DNA of 64,000 nucleotides from Desulfuromonadales bacterium (lineage in GTDB: Bacteria; Desulfobacterota; Desulfuromonadia; Geobacterales; Pseudopelobacteraceae): assembly GCA_013377095.1 (NCBI GenBank), contig JACAAY010000002.1, positions 1 through 64,000 of the forward strand. Direction: 5' to 3'. This document shows, piece by piece, positions 44,028 to 52,815 of the stretch; position 1 is the first letter of the stretch; every line of letters starts with the position of its first letter. Position numbers and translations under genes: made by a program. The notes under the pieces were generated by a model. The model did no database searches, had not been told where the DNA came from, and saw only the letters and a program-made list of their open reading frames with translations.

Positions 44028-44846
44028 TCAGTCCAGATAGGTCAGCGCTTCACTCCCCAGGATCCGTTCCACGGAAAGCGCCAGCAGATCAATTGCCGGA
44101 GTTCCTCCGACGGCGGACATCTTGAGGGCGTAGCGGGCGATATTGATGCCATCCCGGACCGAATAGAGCTCATCAGCCGCATGGGAGCGCTGCAGAAACT
44201 CCACAACGTAGCCCAGGATGCCGCTGTCGGCAAAGGGGAGGTTCTCCTGCAGGATCATCAGCTCCTCGTCGGCTTCGGGGAAGTCGATGTAGATCTGGGG
44301 CTGCAGGCGCGAATGGATATACTCCGGGAGTTCGAAGGTGGAGGAGTCCTCGTTCATGGTGACTACGATCCGGAAATCCCGCTTGGCCGGTATGCGCAGG
44401 CCGGTCACGATGGACTCCACATAGCGGCGGTCATCCAGCAGCGGCGCCAGCGAAGCCCAGGCCTTTTCACTCATGCGGTTGCCCTCGTCCAGGATCAACA
44501 CTCCGCCGGTGAGCATGGCCGACACCAGCGATGAGGCGGCGTACTGGATCTTGGCATCCGGCCCGATCACCGGGGTGACGATCAGATCCTCGGGGCGGGT
44601 ATCCATGGTGGCCTGGTAGAGGTAGACCGGTTGCCCCAGTCGCTTGGCTGCCGCGTAGGCCAGGGTGGTCTTGCCCACCCCCGGTTTGCCAACCAGGCGC
44701 GGATTGAAGGGGATGTCGCGCTCGTCGATCACCATCCAGGCCGCCAGCAGTTGCTGCAGCAGTTCTTCCTGGCCGACCCACTTCAGATCCAGTTCCACTG
44801 GCCCGGCCAGGGCCAGGGTGATGCCATCAAGGGTTACCTGTTTCAT
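44028..44846 (-). CDS. MoxR-type AAA+ ATPase
   Basis: This 272-residue ATPase has Walker A GKPGVGKTTLAY (about 53-64), Walker B GGVLILDEGNRMSE (about 114-127), sensor I VVTMNED and an arginine-finger region SRLQPQIYIDFPEADEE. The MoxR branch acts as a chaperone that remodels partner proteins, often with VWA proteins and metal cofactors. It lies between a zinc-ribbon protein (44-base gap) and the TraB-like protein (two-base gap) on the same strand. It lacks the extended C-terminal lid of some MoxR members. Confidence 0.9.
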   Translation of the reverse strand: MKQVTLDGITLALAGPVELDLKWVGQEELLQQLLAAWMVIDERDIPFNPRLVGKPGVGKTTLAYAAAKRLGQPVYLYQATMDTRPEDLIVTPVIGPDAKIQYAASSLVSAMLTGGVLILDEGNRMSEKAWASLAPLLDDRRYVESIVTGLRIPAKRDFRIVVTMNEDSSTFELPEYIHSRLQPQIYIDFPEADEELMILQENLPFADSGILGYVVEFLQRSHAADELYSVRDGINIARYALKMSAVGGTPAIDLLALSVERILGSEALTYLD

Positions 44847-44890
44847 TATGTATTGCTCCGATTTATTTCATGCACAAAATAAGACGTTCC

Positions 44891-45502
44891 TCACTTGAAG
44901 GCCGCCACCTGGGCTTGATAGACCGTGACCGGTACGAATCGCACGGCAATGTCGCGGTTGCATTTGGCGCAGGCCATGAAAAACGGTTTGCCGTTTTTAC
45001 CCTTTTCCAGCGGCAGCTCGTTATGGTGGCTGCAGTGGGGGCAGGTGGCAATTACCGTGGTCTGGGTGTCCGGTTTTGTCTCGCTCTTCTTGACGGTTTT
45101 GGGCGGCCGTTGCGTCGTTTTTTGCGGAACGGGCTGATTGGGCGGAGTCAGCCGGGCCTGATCGTCCACAGGTGACATATCCTCTTTACTCGCTGCGGTT
45201 GGCGCTGGTTTCTCCATTTTCATTCGCTCCTTTTTGGTTGTGGTCATCTGGGGCAGGTTGTCGTCTTCCGGCGGGGAGATTGCGGAAAGTGGTGGCAGTA
45301 TGCCCCGCAGGGCTTTCTTCCAGACCGTCGGCAGGGATGATTTGGAGTAGTACAGCGGCCTGCTCCCCTTCATTCTGGCAGCGCCTCCTTCAACTACATA
45401 AAACTTGTCGCGGTACGAAACCAGCACCTGAGCGCCAATTTCGGCCATTTTGATACCCGATGAGATCTTGTTGTCGAGCCAGAACGTAACCGCTTCCGCC
45501 AT
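44891..45502 (-). CDS. Zinc-ribbon protein of the MoxR operon
   Basis: This 203-residue protein starts at 45502 (GGAAAGGG upstream, MAEAVTFWL). An N-terminal folded part (about 1-75) is followed by a low-complexity stretch of Pro, Lys, Thr and Glu, then a C-terminal zinc ribbon (CPHCSH ... CAKCN, about 160-185). No family is recognised. Its place at the head of the MoxR operon suggests it recruits a substrate or metal. The frame extends ten residues upstream to 45532. Confidence 0.7.
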   Translation of the reverse strand: MAEAVTFWLDNKISSGIKMAEIGAQVLVSYRDKFYVVEGGAARMKGSRPLYYSKSSLPTVWKKALRGILPPLSAISPPEDDNLPQMTTTKKERMKMEKPAPTAASKEDMSPVDDQARLTPPNQPVPQKTTQRPPKTVKKSETKPDTQTTVIATCPHCSHHNELPLEKGKNGKPFFMACAKCNRDIAVRFVPVTVYQAQVAAFK

Positions 45503-45833
45503 GTTTTTCCCTTTCCGTATCCAGGTTCCCAATCAAGAAATGGGGAGGTTCTGTTGCCAGATAGCTGCACCGTACCATACACCATTATTCGCCTGAAACG
45601 CCACCGGATTCATTGGTTAGGCATTCCGCAGCGCAATCTGTCACATAAGCCATATATGATTCCTTTGGCTTCAATTCGTCCCCTCTCCCTGAAGGAGGGT
45701 AGGGTGACGTTCGACGCTACTCGGATCGTTTTTTTGAATGCGGAGGCAAGAAACGGATATTTTTTCCCCATAAGTCATCCTATACTCCTCCTGCGTCAGA
45801 TTTCATGACATTTGGGATACAGGGGATTCAGCC
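45503..45833. other. Intergenic region, MoxR operon/ada
   Basis: This 331-base divergent gap holds the promoters of the MoxR operon and ada. A piece near 45674-45705 (CCTCTCCCTGAAGGAGGG) resembles a decayed copy of a palindromic dispersed repeat. No gene is seen. Confidence 0.4.
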
Positions 45834-46925
45834 ATGTCGGATTCGGGAAAGACAACGGACTCGTGTATGATCGAACAGAATCGCTGGGAAATGCTGCTGC
45901 AGCGTGAACGACCGCCCGAAGAAATGTATGTCTATGCAGTACAGACAACCGGTGTCTATTGTCGGCCCGGCTGTCCGTCGCGGTTGCCACTGCGCAAGAA
46001 TGTACGTTTTTTTGACACGGGCGAGCTGGCGGAACAGGCCGGTTTTCGGCCCTGTAAACGCTGTCATCCCACCCTGCCGTATGGACACGAACTACATGGC
46101 GAGGCAATTGTCGCCGTCTGCAAACTCCTGGAAGAGGCGGAGCGTATTCCCTCCTTGAAAGAGCTTTCGGAAAGCGCGGGTATCAGCCCGTTTCACTTTC
46201 AGCGGCTGTTCAAACGGATCGTCGGTATCACCCCCCGGCAGTACGCACTGGCAAAACGCGCAACGCGCATGCGGGAGCAGCTGCACGGAAACAGAAGTAT
46301 TACCGAAGCGATTTACGCTGCCGGTTTCGGTTCCGGCGCTAGATTTTACGAGAAGAGCACGGAAACGCTCGGCATGCAGCCGCTGCGTTACCGCAGGGGA
46401 GGAGAGGGGATGCGGATTCGTTATACCATCACAGGATCGTATCTTGGGCTGGTCCTGGTTGCCTGCACGGAGAGGGGGCTCTGCGCCGTTACCCTGGGGG
46501 ACGAGCCGGACATGCTCACCAGTGACTTGCACAGGCGTTTTCCCAAAGCCGAATGCATTGAGAGTGATCCGGACTTGGGAGAAACGGTCAAGCGGGTGAT
46601 TTCCCTGCTTGAGTCACCCCGAAACGGGTTTGAGCTGCCGCTGGACATCCGGGGCACCGCCTTTCAGCAGCGGGTATGGATGGCATTGCGGGCTATCCCA
46701 CCCGGCTCGACGGTCAGTTATGGAGAGGTGGCCGCCCGCATTGGCAATCCCAGGGCGGTGCGGGCCGTGGCAACGGCCTGTGCGGCCAACAGCATTGCCG
46801 TTGTCATCCCCTGTCACCGGGTTGTGCGCACCACCGGCGAGCTGGCCGGCTACCGCTGGGGAATCGAGCGGAAGAAGGCGCTGCTGGAACGGGAAAAGCA
46901 GAACACAGAGCCCACTGCAGAGTAA
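45834..46925 (+). CDS. ada: Bifunctional Ada: methylphosphotriester sensor and O6-methylguanine methyltransferase
   Basis: This 363-residue protein has the N-terminal zinc/methyl-acceptor domain (GVYCRPGCPSR ... RPCKRCHP, about 40-80), an AraC-type HTH (SLKELSESAGISPFHFQRLFKRIVG, ITEAIYAAGFGSGARFYEKS) and a C-terminal methyltransferase with the acceptor motif VVIPCHRVV (about 320-328). It repairs alkylated DNA and activates its own regulon when the N-terminal Cys is methylated. It is probably co-transcribed with the glycosylase gene 18 bases downstream. All catalytic cysteines are present. Confidence 0.97.
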   Translation: MSDSGKTTDSCMIEQNRWEMLLQRERPPEEMYVYAVQTTGVYCRPGCPSRLPLRKNVRFFDTGELAEQAGFRPCKRCHPTLPYGHELHGEAIVAVCKLLEEAERIPSLKELSESAGISPFHFQRLFKRIVGITPRQYALAKRATRMREQLHGNRSITEAIYAAGFGSGARFYEKSTETLGMQPLRYRRGGEGMRIRYTITGSYLGLVLVACTERGLCAVTLGDEPDMLTSDLHRRFPKAECIESDPDLGETVKRVISLLESPRNGFELPLDIRGTAFQQRVWMALRAIPPGSTVSYGEVAARIGNPRAVRAVATACAANSIAVVIPCHRVVRTTGELAGYRWGIERKKALLEREKQNTEPTAE

Positions 46926-46943
46926 AATTACGTGGAAAAGATC

Positions 46944-47600
46944 ATGCCGGATGACAGGAATGCTTCAGCACGGTGCCTGTGCGAACAGACACTGGAGTCT
47001 GCCGTGCGCGAACTCAGTCAGCGTGATCGGATGCTGGACGCAATCGTCCATAGCTGCGGACCGCCACCCCTATGGGGGCGTGACGCCGATTTCAGCACCC
47101 TGATACGGATCATACTGGAACAGCAGGTCTCCCTGGCTTCCGCCAAAGCTGCGTTCAACCGTCTTCTCTCCTCCGTGGATTCTCTGGCACCTGAGCGCTT
47201 TCTCCTGCTGGATGACGAGACGCTTAAAAGCATCGGATTCAGTCGTCAGAAAAGCGGTTACGGCCGCAACCTGGCCAGGGCGATAGTGGAGGGGGATTTA
47301 GAATTAGACGCGTTGCAGGGGATGGATGACGAGCAGGTGCGCAGGAAACTGACGGCCATCAAGGGGATCGGTACCTGGACGGCGGACATCTTCCTGTTGA
47401 TGGCGTTGCGTCGTCCGGATATCTGGCCCATGGGCGATTTGGCGCTGGCAATTGCCATCCAGCATCTCACGGAACGGGACAACCGACCGACGCAAGAGGA
47501 GATCGACCGGCTGAGCGAGTTGTGGAAACCCTGGCGGGCCGTTGCGGCCCGCTTGCTGTGGCATTATTACCTGAGTCGGATCGCGAGGGTTTCGGGGTAG
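46944..47600 (+). CDS. DNA-3-methyladenine glycosylase, AlkA/HhH-GPD type
   Basis: This 218-residue base-excision enzyme has the HhH-GPD core: ILEQQVSLASAKAAFNRL, the helix-hairpin-helix LTAIKGIGTWTADIFLLM, and the catalytic Asp region WPMGDLALAIAIQ. It removes alkylated purines. It follows ada by 18 bases, forming an alkylation-repair pair. ATG 46944 has GGAAAAG upstream; an in-frame GTG at 46932 is an alternative. Confidence 0.92.
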   Translation: MPDDRNASARCLCEQTLESAVRELSQRDRMLDAIVHSCGPPPLWGRDADFSTLIRIILEQQVSLASAKAAFNRLLSSVDSLAPERFLLLDDETLKSIGFSRQKSGYGRNLARAIVEGDLELDALQGMDDEQVRRKLTAIKGIGTWTADIFLLMALRRPDIWPMGDLALAIAIQHLTERDNRPTQEEIDRLSELWKPWRAVAARLLWHYYLSRIARVSG

Positions 47601-47624
47601 CGATCGGTCGAATGACAAAACGCC

Positions 47625-48938
47625 TCAGGCAAACAGCAGGCTGAATACTATCAGGAACGTGAGCTGACAGGCGGCAACCACCCAGCCGTTTCTGAGCATC
47701 GACTTCATATCCACAGACTCGGCAAAGCCGAGGGAACTGACCATGTTGGCGCCGGGGAAAACGAAATTGTTGACCCGCGTCGCAACCACCAGGGCCAGTG
47801 ACCAGGCCAGCATCGAGACGCCGTAGCGGGCGAGCAGCGGGTTGAACATCTCGTGGAGCAGCTTGAGGGTCGCCACCGTGGCGCCGCTGATCCCGAACGC
47901 GCCCAGAAACCCGCCGGTTACGACAATGGCCGGCTTGCCGCCGATCTCCATCATCGGCTTGATCAGCGTGGTCAGAGCCGCAAAGCCCCCCGCCTTATCG
48001 ACAAAGAAGATAAACGGGTCCAGCAGCAGAAAGAGCAAAAACAGCCCGACATTGCCCGCCATCCCCTTGATGACCAGCTTGAATATTTCCTCGAATTTCA
48101 GCCCCCCCACCAGTCCGGTGATGACCGAAAGTCCCAGCATGATTACGATCACGAACGAGGTGGGCGCCTTCACGGCGATCCCGTAGATGACGGCCGCCAG
48201 AAAGCAGAGGGTGAAGACGGCAGTGGCCCGCCGACTCCGGGGTGTTGGCTCGAACAGCTCGGTTTGCTCCGGTTGCCGGTACGGGTTGCTCTCCCTGGTG
48301 GTGCGCTGGATTTGCTGGATCATCTGCCAGGTCACTGCCAGGGTAATCAGGGCAACCGGCCCGGAAACATACAGCAGCATCTCGCCATAGCTCAGTTTGG
48401 TCAGCCCCAGCAGGGTGATCACTGGCGGGGTGAATGGCCCCAGGATCAGCGCCTCTTCCCCGACCGCCTGGAAAATGACGCTGACCGTACTCCGCGACAG
48501 ACCGGCCGCGGCCGCTACCGGCAGCACGATCGGTGCGATGATGGCATTGCCCCCGGCCATGGTGCCCAGCAGGCCGACGATCACCAGGCAGGCCGCCATG
48601 ATGCCCAGCATGGCCTTTTTTTCCGAATCGACACCGATGCCGTAAATGATGCGGTGCACGATGGTGTGGGACACCTTGGTGGCGTTCAGCACCTCCCCCA
48701 GACCGCGTCCCAGCATGATAATCAACCCGACCAGCGCCAGAAACGAGGACATACTGTTGGCCAGGGCGGCGCCGAAGGAGACCAGGGTCTGGTGGCTCAA
48801 AAACGCGCCGAGCACTACGCAGATGGCCGTGGCCGCCAGGATGTCCACATCCCGGAAGACCAGCACGATGTAGATCAGCAACGGCGCCAGCCCCAGCAGG
48901 CCCCAGCCGAGTGCGGGGGGTATTTCGATCATTTCCAT
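47625..48938 (-). CDS. Multi-spanning permease, NhaC/GntP-like
   Basis: This 437-residue membrane protein has about twelve hydrophobic segments (LLGLAPLLIYIVLVF, AALANSMSSFLALVGLIIML, ACLVIVGLLGTMAGG, VGLFLLFLLLDPFIFF) and resembles Na+/H+-antiporter-like or gluconate/citrate-type transporters; the exact substrate is not readable. Its start (48938) overlaps the end of the D-aminoacylase gene, and AAGGAACAGG provides the ribosome site. Pairing suggests it imports N-acyl amino acids or exports products. C-terminal half repeats the fold of the N-terminal half. Confidence 0.8.
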   Translation of the reverse strand: MEMIEIPPALGWGLLGLAPLLIYIVLVFRDVDILAATAICVVLGAFLSHQTLVSFGAALANSMSSFLALVGLIIMLGRGLGEVLNATKVSHTIVHRIIYGIGVDSEKKAMLGIMAACLVIVGLLGTMAGGNAIIAPIVLPVAAAAGLSRSTVSVIFQAVGEEALILGPFTPPVITLLGLTKLSYGEMLLYVSGPVALITLAVTWQMIQQIQRTTRESNPYRQPEQTELFEPTPRSRRATAVFTLCFLAAVIYGIAVKAPTSFVIVIMLGLSVITGLVGGLKFEEIFKLVIKGMAGNVGLFLLFLLLDPFIFFVDKAGGFAALTTLIKPMMEIGGKPAIVVTGGFLGAFGISGATVATLKLLHEMFNPLLARYGVSMLAWSLALVVATRVNNFVFPGANMVSSLGFAESVDMKSMLRNGWVVAACQLTFLIVFSLLFA

Positions 48939-50584
48939 TTTATCCTGTTCCTTCTCCCTGAGGGAGAAGGTGGCCGAAGGCCGGATGAGGGGGGGGCTTT
49001 TCTCAATACCCGTCCCGGCCGCTCCCCTGTCAGCGTGCCATCCCACACCACCGGCCGGCCATCCACCAGCAGATGAATAATACCGGAAGCGTAGCGATGC
49101 GGGTCGGCATAGGTGGAGAGATCGGCAACGGTCAGCGGATCAAAGAACACCAGATCGGCGGCATAGCCGGGTGCCACCAGGCCCCGGTTCCTGAACCCCA
49201 GCCGCCGGGCGGGGAGGAGGGTCATCTTGTGGATGGCCGAAGCCAGGGAGAGCAGCTTTTCCTCCCGTACATACCGACCCAGAACCCGTGGAAAGGTGCC
49301 GTAGGAACGGGGATGGGTCGTATCCCCGGCTTCTCGTGCGGCATTCAGGCCGTGTCCGTCGGAACCGACCGCAACCAGCGGGTCGGCGAGAATCGTTGCC
49401 ACATCCTCTTCCGCCATGGAAAAGAACATGGCGCCCACGCGCCCCTCTTCCTCCAGAATCAGACGCATGACCGCCGCTTCCGGCAAGCATCCCCACTCAT
49501 CCGCAATCCGGGCAACCGTTTCTCCCGAGAGTCTTTGATTCCGTTCCGTGCGGCAGCCGGTGACCATGATCCCCCCAGCCCCTTCCCGGCGCGCCATTTC
49601 GCTGCCGATCCGGCCCTGCAACTCTTCCCACAGCGTCGGGTCAGCCAACCGCCCCAGCAGGGCCTGAACGCCGCCGGCGTGCGCCCATTGCGGAACCATT
49701 GCCGTAAGGGTGGTTGCCGAGGCGTGATAGGGATACTGGTCCGCGCCCAGATCCACACCCGTGGCCCGGGCCCGCGCCAGCCGTGCCAGCAGCTCCTTGC
49801 CCTGTCCGCGATTGCTGCTTCCCAGCGCCTTGAGATGGGAGACCTGGACCCGTGCGCCGCTTGCCATGCCGATGGCGATCGCCTCGTCCAGCGCCCGTAC
49901 CAACTCTTCGCTCTCTCCGCGGATGTGGCTGCTGTAGAGCGCGCCGTGACGGGCGAGAATTCCGGCCAGGCTGATCAGCTCCTCCGTGGCGGCATAGCTG
50001 CCCGGCGGATAGATCAATCCGGTGGACATGCCCCAGGCCCCCTGCCGCAGTGCCTCCGCCAGCATGTGCTGCATCCGCTCCAGTTCGGCAGCCGTGGGGG
50101 AACGTTCTTCCATCCCCATGGCGGCAATCCGAAGCGGCGCATGTCCCACCAGCGGCGCCACGTGGATGCCGAGACCGTTCCGCTCAACCCGGCCGGCGTA
50201 TCCCGCAAGGTCATTCCAGCAAATGCCTTCCCCAGGCAGTGAAAAATCGTGCAGTCCCAGGTAATCGGCCAGTTCCTGTCCGTTCCCCTTACGGACCGGA
50301 AAGAGACCGAGCCCGCAATTGCCGATGACTTCGGTCGTTACCCCCTGGAACAGCTTGCTTTCCAGCAGGGGGTGTTTGAAGAGGGTCATGTCGGAATGGC
50401 CATGGATGTCGATGAAACCGGGGGCGAGTGCCAGGCCGTCGGCATTGACGACGCGTTCCGCAGTTCCTGCCAGATCCGGGCCGACCGCCGCTATCCGGCC
50501 ACCGGCAACGGCCACATCCGCCCTGCAGGGGGGGCTCCCTGAACCGTCAATCAGACTGGCGCCGCGGAAAAGATAGGAATACAT
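48929..50584 (-). CDS. D-aminoacylase / N-acyl-D-amino-acid deacylase
   Basis: This 551-residue amidohydrolase starts at MYSYLFRGAS (50584, with AAAGGTGATCAGC upstream). Its metal-binding motif is GFIDIHGHSDMT (about 58-69). It also has GVTTEVIGNCGLG, SHLKALGSSNRG, and the active-site region VGSDGHGLNAA (about 420-430). The family releases free D-amino acids from N-acyl forms, using zinc. The natural end is near GERPGRVLR; the final 22 residues come from a palindromic dispersed repeat (see 48950-48993). It overlaps the permease start. Confidence 0.9.
   Translation of the reverse strand: MYSYLFRGASLIDGSGSPPCRADVAVAGGRIAAVGPDLAGTAERVVNADGLALAPGFIDIHGHSDMTLFKHPLLESKLFQGVTTEVIGNCGLGLFPVRKGNGQELADYLGLHDFSLPGEGICWNDLAGYAGRVERNGLGIHVAPLVGHAPLRIAAMGMEERSPTAAELERMQHMLAEALRQGAWGMSTGLIYPPGSYAATEELISLAGILARHGALYSSHIRGESEELVRALDEAIAIGMASGARVQVSHLKALGSSNRGQGKELLARLARARATGVDLGADQYPYHASATTLTAMVPQWAHAGGVQALLGRLADPTLWEELQGRIGSEMARREGAGGIMVTGCRTERNQRLSGETVARIADEWGCLPEAAVMRLILEEEGRVGAMFFSMAEEDVATILADPLVAVGSDGHGLNAAREAGDTTHPRSYGTFPRVLGRYVREEKLLSLASAIHKMTLLPARRLGFRNRGLVAPGYAADLVFFDPLTVADLSTYADPHRYASGIIHLLVDGRPVVWDGTLTGERPGRVLRKAPPSSGLRPPSPSGRRNRIKWK
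48950..48993. repeat. Palindromic dispersed repeat at the deacylase end
   Basis: CTTCTCCCTGAGGGAGAAG (48951-48969) is a perfect palindrome around one base, followed by GGCC-GAA-GGCC and GGATGAGGGG, a unit I recognise as a common intergenic repeat of proteobacteria. It lies at the end of the deacylase frame and supplies part of the permease leader. Confidence 0.65.
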
Positions 50585-50746
50585 CTGCTGATCACCTTTA
50601 TCTGTGTATATCTGCCCAACAGGGGCGATAGTTGACACTACCCTTCTCCGGGTGTATTTTTTGTCCATCCAAAAGAGCGAATTATTACCCTTTTTTTGAT
50701 AAACAGTCGAACGAATTACGCCATGGATATCTAATGGGGGTGATAC

Positions 50747-51808
50747 ATGTTTTCCACCTTTAAACGCATGTTTAGTTCTGAAAAATCTGTGCCGACAGCT
50801 CCGATTCCTGCCAGCGCTGTGAAAAGCCGCCCCCTTCCGCAGGAAACATCCTCCGGCACCAGCACCTGTTCGGATGATGACCCTTCTGTCCTATCGCTGG
50901 AAGCAGCGGACTTTCTGCTTGCACTCATGTCAGGTGAATTGGCATACGACATCAACAAATTTTCCATGAGTGAACGCTCGTTCCTGACCAGTAGTGTACG
51001 GAAGTTGAAGCAGAATGAATATGACATCCCGATGCTTCCGGATGCCGCGTTGTCCATCAGGAAGATTCTCTCTGATCCCAATGCGCAGGCGAACGACTTT
51101 ATCGACATAATCCAGTCTGATCCGACATTGTCAGCTGAACTGTTGAAACTGGCCAATTCTTCGTATCTCGGTTTCACCTATCCGACTTTAGACCTGAAAC
51201 AAGCCGTAACAAGGGTTGGCTTCAGCCAGTTGACGGGCCTGGTGACAATGCTGTCGATGCGTTCCCGTATTTTGAAGAACAACGTGTTTCAGCATGAAAT
51301 TGCCTGGGTCATGGACCTGTCAATGGCCATGGCGCGCCTCTGTCAGCAACTGGCCCCCGAATTGGAGACCGCACCCGAGGAGGCTTTTACCCTCGGACTT
51401 CTTCATCATGTCGAATATCTGGTCGTATTAGGTGAAGCGTCACAGTTCCTTTCCATGAACCAAGGTTCCACGATCTCGCGTCAGGCGCTTATTGAAAATA
51501 TCAGCAGGATCGGGCCGGCGCTTCACACCCTTATTTCAAACAGCTGGGGACTTGGAGGGGCCAGCCAGGTCAGGCTGGTGGTCGATGCCGAGGGAACAAA
51601 AAAACTTGAAGTGAGTGACCTGCAAGGCAGGCGGCAGCTGCTTGATACACTCCAGCAGCTGCTTATCGAAACATGGAGGCATAATAATCCCTTATACGAC
51701 CCCACAGAAACACGACCCTGCGATTCGATGAAAACAGTCAGCTTTGAAGACACTGGATTCAGAGTTGCGAGTGTAAAAAAAGCTATCGAAAAAGCGATTA
51801 GCATATAA
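50747..51808 (+). CDS. HDOD-domain signalling protein
   Basis: This 353-residue soluble protein has a Ser/Thr-rich N-terminal tail and an HDOD domain (about 95-290: IPMLPDAALSIRKILSDPNA, IQSDPTLSAELLKLANSSYLGF, LLHHVEYLVVLGEA). HDOD proteins serve in bacterial signalling without known catalysis. The HD residues are degenerate, as usual for this group. GGGGGTGATAC precedes the ATG. Confidence 0.85.
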   Translation: MFSTFKRMFSSEKSVPTAPIPASAVKSRPLPQETSSGTSTCSDDDPSVLSLEAADFLLALMSGELAYDINKFSMSERSFLTSSVRKLKQNEYDIPMLPDAALSIRKILSDPNAQANDFIDIIQSDPTLSAELLKLANSSYLGFTYPTLDLKQAVTRVGFSQLTGLVTMLSMRSRILKNNVFQHEIAWVMDLSMAMARLCQQLAPELETAPEEAFTLGLLHHVEYLVVLGEASQFLSMNQGSTISRQALIENISRIGPALHTLISNSWGLGGASQVRLVVDAEGTKKLEVSDLQGRRQLLDTLQQLLIETWRHNNPLYDPTETRPCDSMKTVSFEDTGFRVASVKKAIEKAISI

Positions 51809-51944
51809 CGTTGTCAGCTTTTTTCTATTATGAAGGTAGCAAAATAGAAAAGAATGTCCCCCTATGCCCCGATTGCCCATCGTCCGCCAGTCGTTCTTTA
51901 CCCCATACGAAAACTTTTGCTGATGTACAGTACCGTTAAAGCTC

Positions 51945-52328
51945 TCAGGGAGCGGGAGCATTTCGGGGGGCGCCTGTCGCTTCTGCCCGCTTCATGCCGA
52001 CGGTGTCGGTGAAGGCGAATACCACGTCTTTTTGGCCGGCTATCGATACCCATCCTACCTGCAGTGGGTGCCAGTGGCCGTTGAACTTTCCTTCCAGGTC
52101 AGCCAACCGTTTCTCCAGTGTCGCGTTCCTGGCCTTCAGATCCTTCACTTCAATTTGCAGCCCGGCAATCTGTGGATCGATGGCGACAATCGGGATGTTT
52201 TTCTGCTGGTTGCCCGGTTGACGGGACGTTTCCAGTGGGGTTGAGCCGGACTGGCTGGCCAGTGCCTTGCCGGCGGCCATCGCCGCCAGAGTGAGTGCTA
52301 CCAAAACCTGTTTGCAATGGTGATTCAT
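51945..52328 (-). CDS. Small exported coiled-coil protein
   Basis: This 127-residue protein has a signal peptide (VLVALTLAAMAAGKALA) and a short coiled coil (IAGLQIEVKDLKARNATLEKRLADLEGKFNG in part), then HWHPLQVGWVSIAGQKDVVFAFTD. Family unknown. GGAGTAGAC precedes the ATG. Confidence 0.7.
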   Translation of the reverse strand: MNHHCKQVLVALTLAAMAAGKALASQSGSTPLETSRQPGNQQKNIPIVAIDPQIAGLQIEVKDLKARNATLEKRLADLEGKFNGHWHPLQVGWVSIAGQKDVVFAFTDTVGMKRAEATGAPRNAPAP

Positions 52329-52815
52329 GGTCTACTCCTTATTTTGTAGGGTTGTGGACGTAATGCGCTCAAAACAGCGCACACTTTTCAGTCTGAAAGC
52401 GACCAAAATATACAACCTGTTAATGATTAAAGTCAAAGAGGAACTCGTGTAATTCTTCTTCTGCATGGTTTTTGTTGGTTTAGGTGCCGTTCAACAGTGG
52501 GCCAATTTGCGCTTTTCCGGAAAATGGAATTTATGGGGCGGGCGTATCGTGGAGATAGCAGTGCGGCAGGCCGCCTACCCATGTGGTTGAGCGAATCGTG
52601 GAAGTGGGTGTGGTGAGGGTGGTAGTGGCGTTGTTTCCTTGTGCTGCAATCGAATGACACAAGCCCAACCACCCCCAACCCCTCCTTTGAAAGAAGGGGA
52701 GCATAAAGTCCCCCTGCTGTATGAGGATGGGTTAGAGGAGTGGTTGGGTGTCAGCTTGATTCTTATGGGAATACGCATCAATTGTGGTAATTGGGTGGCC
52801 AAGCTCCTGGCATGG
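52329..52815. other. Intergenic region with palindromic repeat
   Basis: This 487-base gap has no supported gene. It contains the palindromic unit CCCCTCCTTTGAAAGAAGGGG region (52679-52699) flanked by CCACCCCCAA, a type of dispersed intergenic repeat. Confidence 0.5.

Noticed and set aside
45660-45710. A second full copy of the palindromic repeat
   Set aside because: CCTCTCCCTGAAGGAGGG is similar to the repeat at 48950 but the palindrome and flanks are too degraded to call a copy.
47853-49076. Long opposite-strand open frame over the permease gene
   Set aside because: The translation is rich in Gln, His, Asp and Gly with no domain. It is an antisense shadow of a GC-rich membrane-protein gene.
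49073-50242. Long opposite-strand open frame over the deacylase gene
   Set aside because: No Shine-Dalgarno or domain; the amidohydrolase motifs on the minus strand prove which strand codes.
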